43,025 nt of DNA, taken from the NCBI GenBank assembly GCA_028704385.1, contig JAQVLA010000023.1:1-43025 (forward strand), in the 5' to 3' direction. A program made the position numbers and the translations under genes. The notes beneath the pieces were generated by a model. The model was not told the DNA's origin and did not search any database. It worked only from the letters and a program-made list of their open reading frames with translations. The stretch comes from Bacteroidales bacterium. Its GTDB lineage: Bacteria; Bacteroidota; Bacteroidia; Bacteroidales; F082. Shown piece after piece: positions 1 through 7,222 of the stretch. Positions within the stretch are counted from its first letter, which is position 1. The number at the start of each line of letters is the position of its first letter.

Positions 1-123
1 TTCATTTGCATGTGTTATTTACACATTAAATGTACAACTTATTATTGGATTATTGATGCTTTTTGTAATGAATTTTTAATATTATTTAATAGTGGTTAAG
101 AAGAGGGTTTTTAGACAGTCTGA

Positions 124-250
124 CGGTTACGTGTATGAGTAGTGGCGGATTACGGGGCAATATCCTGTCAAGATACGATGAACTTGATGCGAGGTAGAAC
201 GCTTGAATACGCTACAACCCCCGCCATTACTTATACACGATGTTAGCGGC
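124..250 (-). repeat. attC-like site A (integron cassette recombination site)
   Basis: Imperfect palindrome: the arms at 131-148 and 221-238 pair at 16 of 18 bases. On the minus strand the site opens with GCCGCTAAC (242-250, an R''-like box) and closes near 125-130 with a degenerate GTAACC box where GTTA would be expected. The box at 242-250 is the exact inverted complement of 2093-2101, at the front of the same cassette. The loop (149-220) resembles the loop of the site at 7086-7222, sharing GGATTACGG, GATGCG and AGAA blocks. It follows the two genes at 260-2065 on their strand, as an attC follows its cassette genes. Confidence 0.7.
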
Positions 251-259
251 TGGCTTTTT

Positions 260-649
260 TTACCAGTTGGACTGTCTTCCTGGGTTTTCTTCTGTAAACC
301 ATCTATATGTACTACCATCATATCCATGATACGAACTTTTAAATTGAGCCATTGCTGATTGAAATTGAGCAATTATCAGGATTGAATCACTGTAAGATGG
401 TATTGTATCTTCATCTAATAAATCTAAAAATGAAGCAGTTGGCTCATTAGCTAGTAACTGTTTTATTGGGTCAAGAATTCTATTCAATGAAGTCACCTTA
501 AATTTATTCAATAATTCGTCAGGTTTCTTTTTTGAAAATTCTTTCATTTCGGTATAGCTTGAATTTATTAACTTTTCAAGCATTTCAAATTTTACTGTAT
601 CGGCTTCTTTTGGAAGTTTTGTGCCATTCTGTATTACTTTTTTTGCCAT
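260..649 (-). CDS. hypothetical protein, second gene of a two-gene cassette
   Basis: A 129-residue protein that I do not recognise. It is soluble, with no signal peptide or membrane segment, and predicted mostly helical, with a lysine-rich first half and an aspartate/serine-rich middle. The start is the ATG at 647-649. It lies 12 bases downstream of the PD-(D/E)XK-type gene on the same strand, and both sit between the attC-like sites at 124-250 and 2093-2228. They were therefore probably acquired together and may work together. It could be an accessory, regulatory or immunity partner of the nuclease, but nothing in the sequence decides this. The coding call rests on an uninterrupted frame, tight spacing and matching strand. 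Confidence 0.65.
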   Translation of the reverse strand: MAKKVIQNGTKLPKEADTVKFEMLEKLINSSYTEMKEFSKKKPDELLNKFKVTSLNRILDPIKQLLANEPTASFLDLLDEDTIPSYSDSILIIAQFQSAMAQFKSSYHGYDGSTYRWFTEENPGRQSNW

Positions 650-661
650 AAATATTGTTTG

Positions 662-2065
662 TTAAGATGGTAAGTCACGTGTGAATTCAATATATTTCAT
701 TTTCAGTACATCAATTGGAATTCTCTGTTTTCCTTGAAACATTGTACACATTAATTTCAAATCTTCGTCAGTTAAAATTAAAATACATTTTCTTTGCCCA
801 GACCATAAGTCAATCGTATTTTTATATATACTTTTGGGAGGTTTATTTCGAGTAAAAATTATTCCAAAACTCCCAAAATTCTGGTTTAGATATCTGTTTA
901 ATTGATTAATATGCTCTCTCTCTACTTCCTTGACATTTTTTAATTCAACAACAATTTGTCTACAATTGAATAAATCGTAAATATCTTTAAGAAAATCGTA
1001 CGAACGATTATTATAAAATATTAAATCTCTAATTAAAACACCTGAGTCGGTTCTACTTTGCGGTTTGGCAAAATCTAATTGTGGATAAAACAAGGTTGCC
1101 AACATTTGACAAATGATATCTTCATAAGTTTTATCATTTCCATTTTGATTACCAGAAGGAAGGGCAATTATTTCATTTAATTTACGGTTTATTGATAAAA
1201 CTGGAAGAGCTTTAAAAAGAGGGTCATTTTTGCAATCTATTGACTGTTTTTCTTTAAGTTTTATATATGTTTGAACGACATCATAATTCTCTCGATTATA
1301 ATTGAGTAAAGCAACTCTGTCCGGAAATTTATTTGGTTGTGATACAAGTTTTGAAATATAACCACCAAAATAATCATCATAACTAATCCAAGGCAAATAT
1401 CTTAACCATCTTTTGGGAACTAGAAGAATTGGATTTTTATTTACTGGATTAATAGGAAGAAAGACATTTTCATCTTTGAATCTATTTGTTTTGTAGTCAT
1501 AAACGTTATTGATTATTACTTTATCGATTGGAATGGAGTTTTTCTCACATTGTTCAATAGTATAATCAATGAGAAAGGATTTAATAAAATTGCAGGTTAT
1601 ATCACTAATTCTATCCTTAGAAATGTTGTCTACAAATAATTGAATCTCTTCAAAATGGGTAAATCCCGATTTTGTAACCTGAGGAATATTTTTGTAAAGT
1701 GAAAGGATTTCATTTGACAATTTTGCCCCAATTTGTTTTCCTGCTTTATTTTTTGAAGTTCCTAGTCCAACTTCTTGACATTCTGAAGATATAATTAAAT
1801 AGTCTGAATCCTCTTTTTCTTTTCCTTTCAAATAAATATGTCCTAAATGATTAAAGGAATTTGTCAATGCAGTATGAAGTGAGTTGTCCTGTAGAGATGG
1901 TGATTTCCAGAGCAAAAATGGGTCAACGTATAATGGTACATCCTCGTCCAAAAATGGAATAGCAAAATCAACTTCATCTTGAGTGAATGGTAAACCATGA
2001 AAGTCATTAAGTCTTGGTCTAATTAAACTATCCATTTTTAAATATTTATCTTTTTTAATCATCAT
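662..2065 (-). CDS. putative PD-(D/E)XK-fold nuclease, cassette-borne
   Basis: A 467-residue protein with no signal peptide. The last third carries what looks like a restriction-endonuclease-fold core: an acidic helix around E315, an RD pair at 346-347, and a hydrophobic strand leading into E374-L-K376. After that come a helix with EHINQLNRYL and a second hydrophobic strand near 400-405. This order (E, D, ExK, then amphipathic helix) is the PD-(D/E)XK pattern. The first 300 residues match no family I know; residues 20-75 hold a recurrent aromatic/acidic stretch (LDEDVPLYVDPF). The start is at 2065; a second ATG at codon 11 is possible. Together with the 129-residue neighbour it fills one cassette. 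A defence or DNA-processing role is plausible from the fold and context but is inferred. It could also be a catalytically dead member of the fold. Confidence 0.7.
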   Translation of the reverse strand: MMIKKDKYLKMDSLIRPRLNDFHGLPFTQDEVDFAIPFLDEDVPLYVDPFLLWKSPSLQDNSLHTALTNSFNHLGHIYLKGKEKEDSDYLIISSECQEVGLGTSKNKAGKQIGAKLSNEILSLYKNIPQVTKSGFTHFEEIQLFVDNISKDRISDITCNFIKSFLIDYTIEQCEKNSIPIDKVIINNVYDYKTNRFKDENVFLPINPVNKNPILLVPKRWLRYLPWISYDDYFGGYISKLVSQPNKFPDRVALLNYNRENYDVVQTYIKLKEKQSIDCKNDPLFKALPVLSINRKLNEIIALPSGNQNGNDKTYEDIICQMLATLFYPQLDFAKPQSRTDSGVLIRDLIFYNNRSYDFLKDIYDLFNCRQIVVELKNVKEVEREHINQLNRYLNQNFGSFGIIFTRNKPPKSIYKNTIDLWSGQRKCILILTDEDLKLMCTMFQGKQRIPIDVLKMKYIEFTRDLPS

Positions 2066-2092
2066 TTATCGATGTGGCTGTCTTTTATGCTT

Positions 2093-2228
2093 GCCGCTAA
2101 CGGCCGAAGCTAAGTGCAGGCGGGCATTTCAAAGCAATTAGCATTCAATAAACCACGATGCTTATTAAGTGTAATACGCTTCAAATCAGCACTATCAGCC
2201 CGCTTGCATTTAGCTTTTGTTATGGGCT
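2093..2228 (-). repeat. attC-like site B
   Basis: Long imperfect palindrome with arms at about 2093-2125 and 2196-2228. The minus strand reads AGCCCATAAC (R''-like), the arms with GCTAA(A/G)TGCA and GCGGGC, a loop of about 70 bases, then GGCCGTTAGCGGC (R'-like). The R'' box (2219-2228) is the perfect inverted complement of 3073-3082, the front of the cassette it closes; the pairing extends to 15 of 16 bases. The loop resembles that of the site at 9222-9356: both begin ATTTCAA.GCA and share TTATTAA and ACTAT blocks before the closing arm. Confidence 0.78.
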
Positions 2229-2251
2229 GTTATTCGTTGAATGTCAGTAGT

Positions 2252-2917
2252 TTACTTCACTTCTTCGATTTTCATTTTGCAATTATCGCTTTGACATTTA
2301 CAATAAACTTCACCAGTGTTAGTGTTATAAACTTCAACGCATTTTTCAGCCGATGTATCACATGAGCCATGGCAATCAACCAAGACTGTATGAGGAGGTG
2401 CCTTTAAATCAGTTGATTCAAATTTTGATAGAAAAGTTAAGCTGAAAATTTCTGACGGATCGTCATTCAAAATATAATTAATCTCAATGTACTCCGCCAG
2501 GTCATAGAATGTCTGTTTGTAGTTTGTGATTAAGTAATTTTGCGTGCCATGTTCTCTATAAAGATAGTCAACAAAGTGTGCAGCAATTTTTTCCATATCT
2601 GATCTAGATGCAGTACTTCTATCAGAAGGATTGTCTTTTGTAATCGACATCACACAACCACTACAAGTACATTCAATTATGCCTGAGGGAATATTCCAGC
2701 GAGCCCCGCATATTTCATTGTTTTCACAAGTACCAGCACATTCTATTTGAATCGTGGCAGAATTTGCATTTTCTGCTTTTAAGGACGAAATATCCTGAAT
2801 TACTTCTGCTTCAGTGGATGATTTGTTCTCTTTCGAACAACCGCCTGAAAACAAAACAATTGATGCTATTGTTGCAATTATTAAAAATCCAACAATACTA
2901 AACAATTTTTTTTCCAT
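2252..2917 (-). CDS. cysteine-rich lipoprotein with twin six-cysteine modules
   Basis: A 221-residue protein with a lipoprotein signal peptide ending in FSGGC (lipidated C27). The mature part has two copies of one cysteine pattern. Module one has C60, C64, C70, C83, C85 and C88. Module two, in the last 45 residues, has the same order (C-x3-C-x6-C-x12-C-x-C-x4-C). Between them is an acidic, aromatic central region with no recognised domain. Twelve paired cysteines suggest disulfide-stabilised or metal-binding modules in the cell envelope. It is the only gene in a cassette bounded by attC-like sites at 2093-2228 and 3073-3120. I do not recognise a family; the duplication is visible directly, the function is unknown. 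Confidence 0.75.
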   Translation of the reverse strand: MEKKLFSIVGFLIIATIASIVLFSGGCSKENKSSTEAEVIQDISSLKAENANSATIQIECAGTCENNEICGARWNIPSGIIECTCSGCVMSITKDNPSDRSTASRSDMEKIAAHFVDYLYREHGTQNYLITNYKQTFYDLAEYIEINYILNDDPSEIFSLTFLSKFESTDLKAPPHTVLVDCHGSCDTSAEKCVEVYNTNTGEVYCKCQSDNCKMKIEEVK

Positions 2918-3072
2918 GATTTTAAAATTTAGAATGTTGTAAAATACTGCTTACTCTTTCGATTTTCAGCTTTTTTTTGCTCGGCTACTTTATTTTTAAT
3001 GTCGTTTTTCGCTTTCACATTTTCGACTTTGGGTGGTCAGCCCAGTAATGACCAGCATGTCGTACTTATAAT

Positions 3073-3120
3073 AGCCCATAACGAGTGAATACCCGCACTA
3101 TTGCGTATATATTCTCCTTA
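3073..3120 (-). repeat. attC-like site C (short form, or the proximal part of an interrupted site)
   Basis: Short hairpin: GAGTGAATA..CGC near 3083-3096 pairs with GCG.ATATATTC near 3103-3116. Its minus-strand closing box is CGTTATGGGCT (3073-3083). The same sequence recurs at 10187-10235 with few changes. No good R'' box follows on the right; the best candidate for that half lies at 3655-3663, beyond a degenerate mobile element. So this may be one part of a site split by insertion. Confidence 0.6.
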
Positions 3121-3403
3121 TCTGCATGTCCTGTTTTCATGGTTAAATGCTTTTTAGAGGAAAAACTTATCAAAAACCAAAAACCCTATCCACCCCTTTT
3201 GCGGAATGTACGCTCCAATCCTTTGTTTGTGATATAGGCAGAAATTTCTATCGTTTTGCTGCAGGCATGGTCAGGTTTGGGTTATTGTCGCCGCTAATTT
3301 AGCAATTCTTCTTTTATTAAACCAAGGATTCGCTGGAAAAAATAGAAAAATCCGCTTTGATGTTGGCCGATCTCTCCTCTTTGTTCTCTGTTCTCAATTA
3401 AAC
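3121..3403. other. non-coding stretch, no feature seen
   Basis: AT-rich sequence without an open frame of note on either strand, between the short attC-like hairpin and the degenerate mobile element. It may include decayed ends of that element, but I see no clear match to the second copy here. Confidence 0.4.
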
Positions 3404-3663
3404 CAGATCCTGCTCCCGCAAGTCCTATCTTTTGAGGTAAAAGTAGCTTTTTTGTTTTTCTTTATGAAGATGCATAAGCTCAATTATTTAGAAAGTCCTG
3501 GTTAAGTTGTTACACCTTAGCTGACAAACATCTCATCCCCTCAAAAACCTGCATGTAATTTCTATAATATCAGGCTTCGGTTGGAGTTTCGTTCAACCGG
3601 GAGTTCTTCCGATAGCTATCGGAAGGGTACTTCGTGCCACATGAATTCCTGATTATTACCAAC
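3404..3663 (+). mobile_element. degenerate mobile element copy 1 (related to 7222-7929)
   Basis: Two blocks match the element at 7222-7929. The left block, about 3404-3472, has CTGCTCCCGC, then GGTAAAAGTAGC, TTTTTTGT and TTTATGA. The right block, about 3534-3663, has GGTTGGAGTTTCGTTCAACC, the 18-base palindrome TTCCGATAGCTATCGGAA at 3607-3624, an ACTTCGTGCCACATGAA tail and ATTATTA. The region between the blocks is about 450 bases shorter than in copy 2 and has no coding remnant. The right end abuts ATTACCAAC (3655-3663), which resembles the R'' box expected for the following cassette. The plus orientation is taken from the recombinase remnant in the other copy. The family is uncertain. Confidence 0.5.
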
Positions 3664-3686
3664 AGTGTTTTTATTTGTTAATCCAA

Positions 3687-4505
3687 TTATCTCCATGTAA
3701 TATCAACAGGATTTCGTCTTGGGATAGAAGTTATTTTATAACTTGAATATCCAAATAACATTGGACAAGCTGCTTTACGTCCTTCTGGTATTAATAACCT
3801 ATCTTTTAATGGCTTATAATTGTCTAAAGCCATTTTAACAAATCCAGCCCAGCATGTACCTATACCAAAAGCAGGTGCAGCAATATCAAAATGTGTCAAA
3901 GCAATAATTGCCTCGGTCGGGTCGTCAATTGGGTCAACAGGAACATGTGCAAAAAGTAAATGAGGAGCGTTATGACATATTAAATCCAATCCACTATCCC
4001 AGGTTGCAATTATCCCAGGCACATAATCTGCAAGCGGGTGTGTTGTATTTTGTATCGTTCTCATCCAATCAATAGTCAAACCAGCAACAAGTTTTACCTC
4101 TGCTGGCTCATGAATAACCATCCATTTTACTGGTTGTCCATTTCCTCCTGATGCAGCATAACGGGCAACATCAATAACCTTAGCAATTAATTCTTTATCA
4201 ATTGTCTTTGACGAATAATGCCTTACAGAACGACGACCTTTTATATAAAATGCCAAATTCTGTGGTTCAATCATACTGTCTGAAAAAGTTGCATTAATTT
4301 TTTCTTCAGGAAGGAAGTCTAATGTAAGAGCTTTCTGTGCACAAAAAGACTCACAATGCCCACATTTTATACAATAATCTGATTTTTCTTCAGGAATTGT
4401 TGGATAACCTGAGTCAGTTGTTTTGTCTATAATACCCATTACACAAACTGTTGCACAAGTATTACATTTAGTACATGTCTTTTGGTCAATAATTATTTGA
4501 GACAT
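3687..4505 (-). CDS. ferredoxin-nitroreductase fusion (FMN-dependent oxidoreductase)
   Basis: A 272-residue cytoplasmic protein. Residues 1-60 form a bacterial ferredoxin with two 4Fe-4S motifs: C11, C14, C17, C21 and C45, C48, C51, C55. Residues 85-272 are a nitroreductase-family domain, with the RRSVR entry motif at 91-95, ASGGNGQPVKW for FMN contact near residue 130, and a late GIGTCWAGF segment. Such fusions pass electrons from the clusters to FMN to reduce a small organic substrate, which cannot be named here. Length is normal for the fused form. The gene is alone in its cassette. Its front (TTGGGTAAC, 4586-4594) only partly matches the inverted box near 3655-3663. Spacing of both Cys motifs is intact, so the protein looks functional. 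Confidence 0.88.
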   Translation of the reverse strand: MSQIIIDQKTCTKCNTCATVCVMGIIDKTTDSGYPTIPEEKSDYCIKCGHCESFCAQKALTLDFLPEEKINATFSDSMIEPQNLAFYIKGRRSVRHYSSKTIDKELIAKVIDVARYAASGGNGQPVKWMVIHEPAEVKLVAGLTIDWMRTIQNTTHPLADYVPGIIATWDSGLDLICHNAPHLLFAHVPVDPIDDPTEAIIALTHFDIAAPAFGIGTCWAGFVKMALDNYKPLKDRLLIPEGRKAACPMLFGYSSYKITSIPRRNPVDITWR

Positions 4506-4585
4506 TATTTTCCTCCTTTATTCATTAATAATACTTATTGGCTTAGTTCTAAATAATTTATTTGATGTAGGTTTTCTTCATTATG

Positions 4586-4722
4586 TTGGGTAACGTTTAG
4601 AGGCTTTGCGTTCGGGCGGGATTTTCAGCAGAAAATTCCGAGCGAGCAAGAAGCCCAAATTTACGAAAAAATGTAGAACGGGAACACTCGACCCGCCTGA
4701 CACAAAACCCTTGTTATAAGGC
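4586..4722 (-). repeat. attC-like site D
   Basis: Palindrome with arms at about 4591-4620 and 4692-4722. The minus strand reads GCCTTATAACAAG (R''-like), GGGTTTTGTGTCAGGCGGG, a loop of about 70 bases, the complementary arm, then CGTTACCCAA (R'-like). Arm sequences closely resemble those of the site at 6186-6354 (TTTGCGTTCGGG(C/T)GGG). The R'' box at 4713-4721 matches the inverted cassette front at 6186-6194 at 8 of 9 bases. Confidence 0.75.
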
Positions 4723-4751
4723 GTTTTTCTTGCTCTCCTATCGTTCTCATT

Positions 4752-5138
4752 TTACCAAACAATATATCTGCTCAATATTCCGAATATGAGAAAAAGTATT
4801 GCAAGCAAACTTATCACAGATGTCGCAATACCTGTTTTTTTATTGCTTAACCAACCACTAAGTCCCAACGAGGTAATAATAGCAACAAGTCCTAAAAGTA
4901 AAAGTTTTACAAGAGTCTGATGATGTGATTGAATACCGCCTGCTTCTTTATTCAGGTCTATCATTGACCAGCCTAAAGCTGATAATAGAAAGCACATTGA
5001 GGCAATGATAAGTCCGATAATCAGCCAAAATTTAATTTTTTTCTCAGTTACGAATACAAGTATGGCACTTAAAAAAGTAAACGAAAAGCCACCAAGAACC
5101 GAGCTCACTAACGCTAACTGTTTTATACTTTCTTCCAT
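4752..5138 (-). CDS. small four-helix membrane protein
   Basis: A 128-residue, very hydrophobic protein with four predicted membrane segments, near residues 10-30, 36-58, 78-98 and 105-125. There are short polar loops and an EAGGIQSHHQ segment between the second and third helices. No family recognised. It begins 7 bases after the stop of the membrane M23-like peptidase gene on the same strand, within one cassette. The two are thus probably co-transcribed, and this protein may associate with or regulate the peptidase in the inner membrane. The partnership is inferred only from arrangement. Confidence 0.72.
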   Translation of the reverse strand: MEESIKQLALVSSVLGGFSFTFLSAILVFVTEKKIKFWLIIGLIIASMCFLLSALGWSMIDLNKEAGGIQSHHQTLVKLLLLGLVAIITSLGLSGWLSNKKTGIATSVISLLAILFLIFGILSRYIVW

Positions 5139-5145
5139 TTGCTTG

Positions 5146-6162
5146 TTATTTAGGTTTTACTATGTCGTTGCTCAACAAAAACTGATTGGTTTCGTTCTGC
5201 CAAAAAATGTAACGCATACGTTTAAATTGTCTGAACCTGAACGGGTAGGATTTTGTCGTTTCGATGTCGTAAACTTCCGAGTTTTGGACGTGTATATGCA
5301 GGTGTGGAAAATCCGTATTTCCCGAGTTGCCTACTTGAGCCAAAATGTCGCCTGTTTGCACCATATCGCCCTGCTTTACTTTAATGCTTTTTTGTTTCAG
5401 GTGAGCCAATGCTACAAAAAGCGTGTCCTGAAACTGAATGATAATGTGGTTTCCTGCCAACTTATCTCTTTCCTGTATTTTCTTGTCGGGCAAACTGTCT
5501 GTTACGTGTACTACTTTTCCGTTAACAGGGGAAATGATTTCTGCCCCGAATGTGTAACTATCTTCATTTGCTACTCCATTGTTTTTAAACAACTTACTAT
5601 TATCGTCAAACTTAACGATGTCAATCGCGTACTTTTGACTTCTGATACGGTCGTGGTGGTTGGTAAGTCCGCTTGCACCTGCTCCTGAGGCTATCCACTT
5701 GCCTTTAAACGGCAAATCAATAATCACACACGATGCAATATCTGGGTACTGCCTGGCATCAAAATATATTTTGTTGAGCAAAACCCCCAAAACTAAAAAA
5801 GCAACGCCAAAAATCAGGTTAAAAATTCTGTTCACTTTCTTGGGTTGCAAATGTATGTTATAGCAGATTTCGGTTATCAAAAGTAACGTAAAAAGAGCAA
5901 TCAAAGTAACTTTAGCCCAATATGGTGCGAACAAGTTGCCTTTCTGTAAAGTGAAGATATAGCATACCAATCCTGCTAAAAACAAGGGAATGGCAATAAT
6001 GGAAATGTATCTGAAATAGCGGTAAGGTATTTTCTCTTGCCCGATTTTTGTTCGTGAATGTTTTGTTTTCCAATAATACCAGTATCGAAAAATGATAAAA
6101 AGGGCAATTACACTTAGTATAATTGTGTAGCCTGTTGTAACGATGTCTTCAAATTCTTTCAT
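5146..6162 (-). CDS. membrane-anchored M23-family (LytM-like) peptidase
   Basis: A 338-residue protein. Residues 1-130 have about four membrane segments (near 12-26, 49-69, 83-101 and 109-129). Residues 155-310 form a LytM/peptidase M23 domain. Zinc-ligand candidates are the NHH with a downstream YAIDI aspartate (near 169-183) and the HLHIH motif preceded by GNSGNTDFP (near 280-295). An ALAHL strand between them fits the fold. M23 enzymes cut peptide cross-links in cell-wall peptidoglycan or small glycine-rich peptides. A polytopic membrane anchor is unusual for the family, where signal-peptide or coiled-coil forms are commoner. The first gene of a two-gene cassette between the sites at 4586-4722 and 6186-6354. 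The metal ligands look intact, so activity is likely; the substrate is unknown. Confidence 0.82.
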   Translation of the reverse strand: MKEFEDIVTTGYTIILSVIALFIIFRYWYYWKTKHSRTKIGQEKIPYRYFRYISIIAIPLFLAGLVCYIFTLQKGNLFAPYWAKVTLIALFTLLLITEICYNIHLQPKKVNRIFNLIFGVAFLVLGVLLNKIYFDARQYPDIASCVIIDLPFKGKWIASGAGASGLTNHHDRIRSQKYAIDIVKFDDNSKLFKNNGVANEDSYTFGAEIISPVNGKVVHVTDSLPDKKIQERDKLAGNHIIIQFQDTLFVALAHLKQKSIKVKQGDMVQTGDILAQVGNSGNTDFPHLHIHVQNSEVYDIETTKSYPFRFRQFKRMRYIFWQNETNQFLLSNDIVKPK

Positions 6163-6185
6163 TGTCGCTGGGTTTCGTTAAAATA

Positions 6186-6354
6186 CCCTATAACGTTTTC
6201 GGGCTTTGCGTTCGGGTGGGTTTTGGAGTCCCGCACGTGCGGGATCAACCTGCACTACACTTGAATAGAAGCACAAAGCACCAGGTTTGCACAGCTTGTC
6301 CCGTGAGGAGCGAAACGGGATCACCGCGCCTGACGCAAAACCCGCGTTATCGGC
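6186..6354 (-). repeat. attC-like site E
   Basis: The longest clear site: arms at 6191-6220 and 6324-6354. The minus strand begins GCCGATAAC (6346-6354) and ends CGTTATAGGG (6186-6195). The loop of about 100 bases contains further hairpins, including the palindrome TCCCGCACGTGCGGGA near 6229-6244 and a TCCCG...CGGGA pair near 6299-6320. Arms are of the same family as the site at 4586-4722. Confidence 0.75.
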
Positions 6355-6413
6355 TGCCCTTCTGTCCGTCCGAAGTTCGTCAGCCCGAAATATACAATAC
6401 AGTTTGTCAATAC

Positions 6414-7037
6414 TCATTTAAGTTCCGAAAGTATTAACTTTTTCTGTGTAAGTGTGTTCTTCATTGCCTTTTCCCTAACTTTAGGGTCGTCACTGTTTAT
6501 TAGGTCAAAATATTCAACTGGAACAACTTGCCACGATAAACCATATTTGTCTTTACACCAACCACAGGAACTTTCTTGTCCACCGTTTTCAGTTAAGGCA
6601 TTCCAATAATAATCTGTTTCGGCTTGGTCTTTTGTGTTAATAACCAAAGAAACTGACTCGTTAAATTTTTGAAATGGACCTGCTGCTAAAATGCTTAATT
6701 CCATACCTGCAATTTCAATAATTGCTGTTTCAAAGTTTCCGCCTCCTGCTTCTGGTGGGTTTGTGTATTTGTGATGTTCTTTTAGTTTACCGTCTTTAAA
6801 TATTGAAAGATAATAGTCGGCAACTGCTTTAGCATCTGTTGTTTCGACCCAAATTGAGGGTGTTATTTTTTGAGTAATCATATTTTTATTCGTTTTGTTG
6901 GTGTTATTTGTTTCTACATTTTGGCTGTTTGCTTCGTCAGCCTTATGCGGGTGACCTGAATTTGAGCAAGAGGTAGTCAAACCTATAACAATTGCTCCAA
7001 GAAGTATTAATTTATTCATTTCGATTTTTATTTTCAA
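6414..7037 (-). CDS. secreted lipoprotein with PhnB-like VOC domain
   Basis: A 207-residue protein. Residues 1-24 are a lipoprotein signal peptide ending LTTSC, followed by an Asn/Thr-rich linker to about residue 52. Residues 53-175 are a vicinal-oxygen-chelate domain of the PhnB / '3-demethylubiquinone methyltransferase-like' type. Visible signatures are ITPSIWVETTDAKAVADYY at the start, ELSILAAGP in the middle, and a late ESSCGWCKDKYGLSWQVVP block. This family is normally cytoplasmic, so an N-terminal lipidation signal and tether is unusual. Starts at 7037 or at the ATG at codon 7 (7019) give almost the same product. It is alone in its cassette; its site is at 6186-6354. Substrate unknown; some members are antibiotic-binding or resistance proteins, but nothing here shows that. 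Confidence 0.8.
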   Translation of the reverse strand: MKIKIEMNKLILLGAIVIGLTTSCSNSGHPHKADEANSQNVETNNTNKTNKNMITQKITPSIWVETTDAKAVADYYLSIFKDGKLKEHHKYTNPPEAGGGNFETAIIEIAGMELSILAAGPFQKFNESVSLVINTKDQAETDYYWNALTENGGQESSCGWCKDKYGLSWQVVPVEYFDLINSDDPKVREKAMKNTLTQKKLILSELK

Positions 7038-7085
7038 ATTAAGTCAATTTAATATTTGTCGTTTCAAGTTTGCACAGTCACACAG

Positions 7086-7222
7086 GGTTGCTGATTTTGG
7101 GCGGCGGTATGAAACTTTAGGGATTACGGAGCAGGTCACTATCACCCGACAACAAACTTTGATGCGGGGAAGAAACCTTGCATAATCACTTAACCCACCA
7201 GTGTTTTATACCGCTTGTTGAA
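7086..7222 (-). repeat. attC-like site F (degenerate)
   Basis: Arms GCGGTATGAAAC at 7104-7115 and GTTTTATACCGC at 7203-7214 pair at 11 of 12 bases. The loop closely resembles that of the site at 124-250: shared blocks GGATTACGG, AACTTTGATGCG, AGAA and TTG.ATA. On the minus strand the opening box is TTCAACAAG and the closing box is a poor CAGCAACCC. Its boxes do not complement either neighbouring cassette front, so this site has decayed or been rearranged. A degenerate mobile element begins directly at its right edge. Confidence 0.6.

Noticed and set aside
2929-3036. Lysine-rich 35-codon frame on the minus strand upstream of the cysteine-rich lipoprotein
   Set aside because: It has no ATG, is very short and is low-complexity; it may be a decayed gene end but I cannot support it.
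3607-3624. The 18-base palindrome TTCCGATAGCTATCGGAA as a CRISPR or operator repeat
   Set aside because: Only two copies exist, 4 kb apart, each within a longer shared block, so it belongs to the element and not to an array or operator.
5005-5688. 227-codon plus-strand frame opposite the membrane peptidase genes
   Set aside because: It lies antisense to two well-supported genes and its peptide is Cys/Phe/Val-rich with no domain, as expected for a shadow of the real frames.
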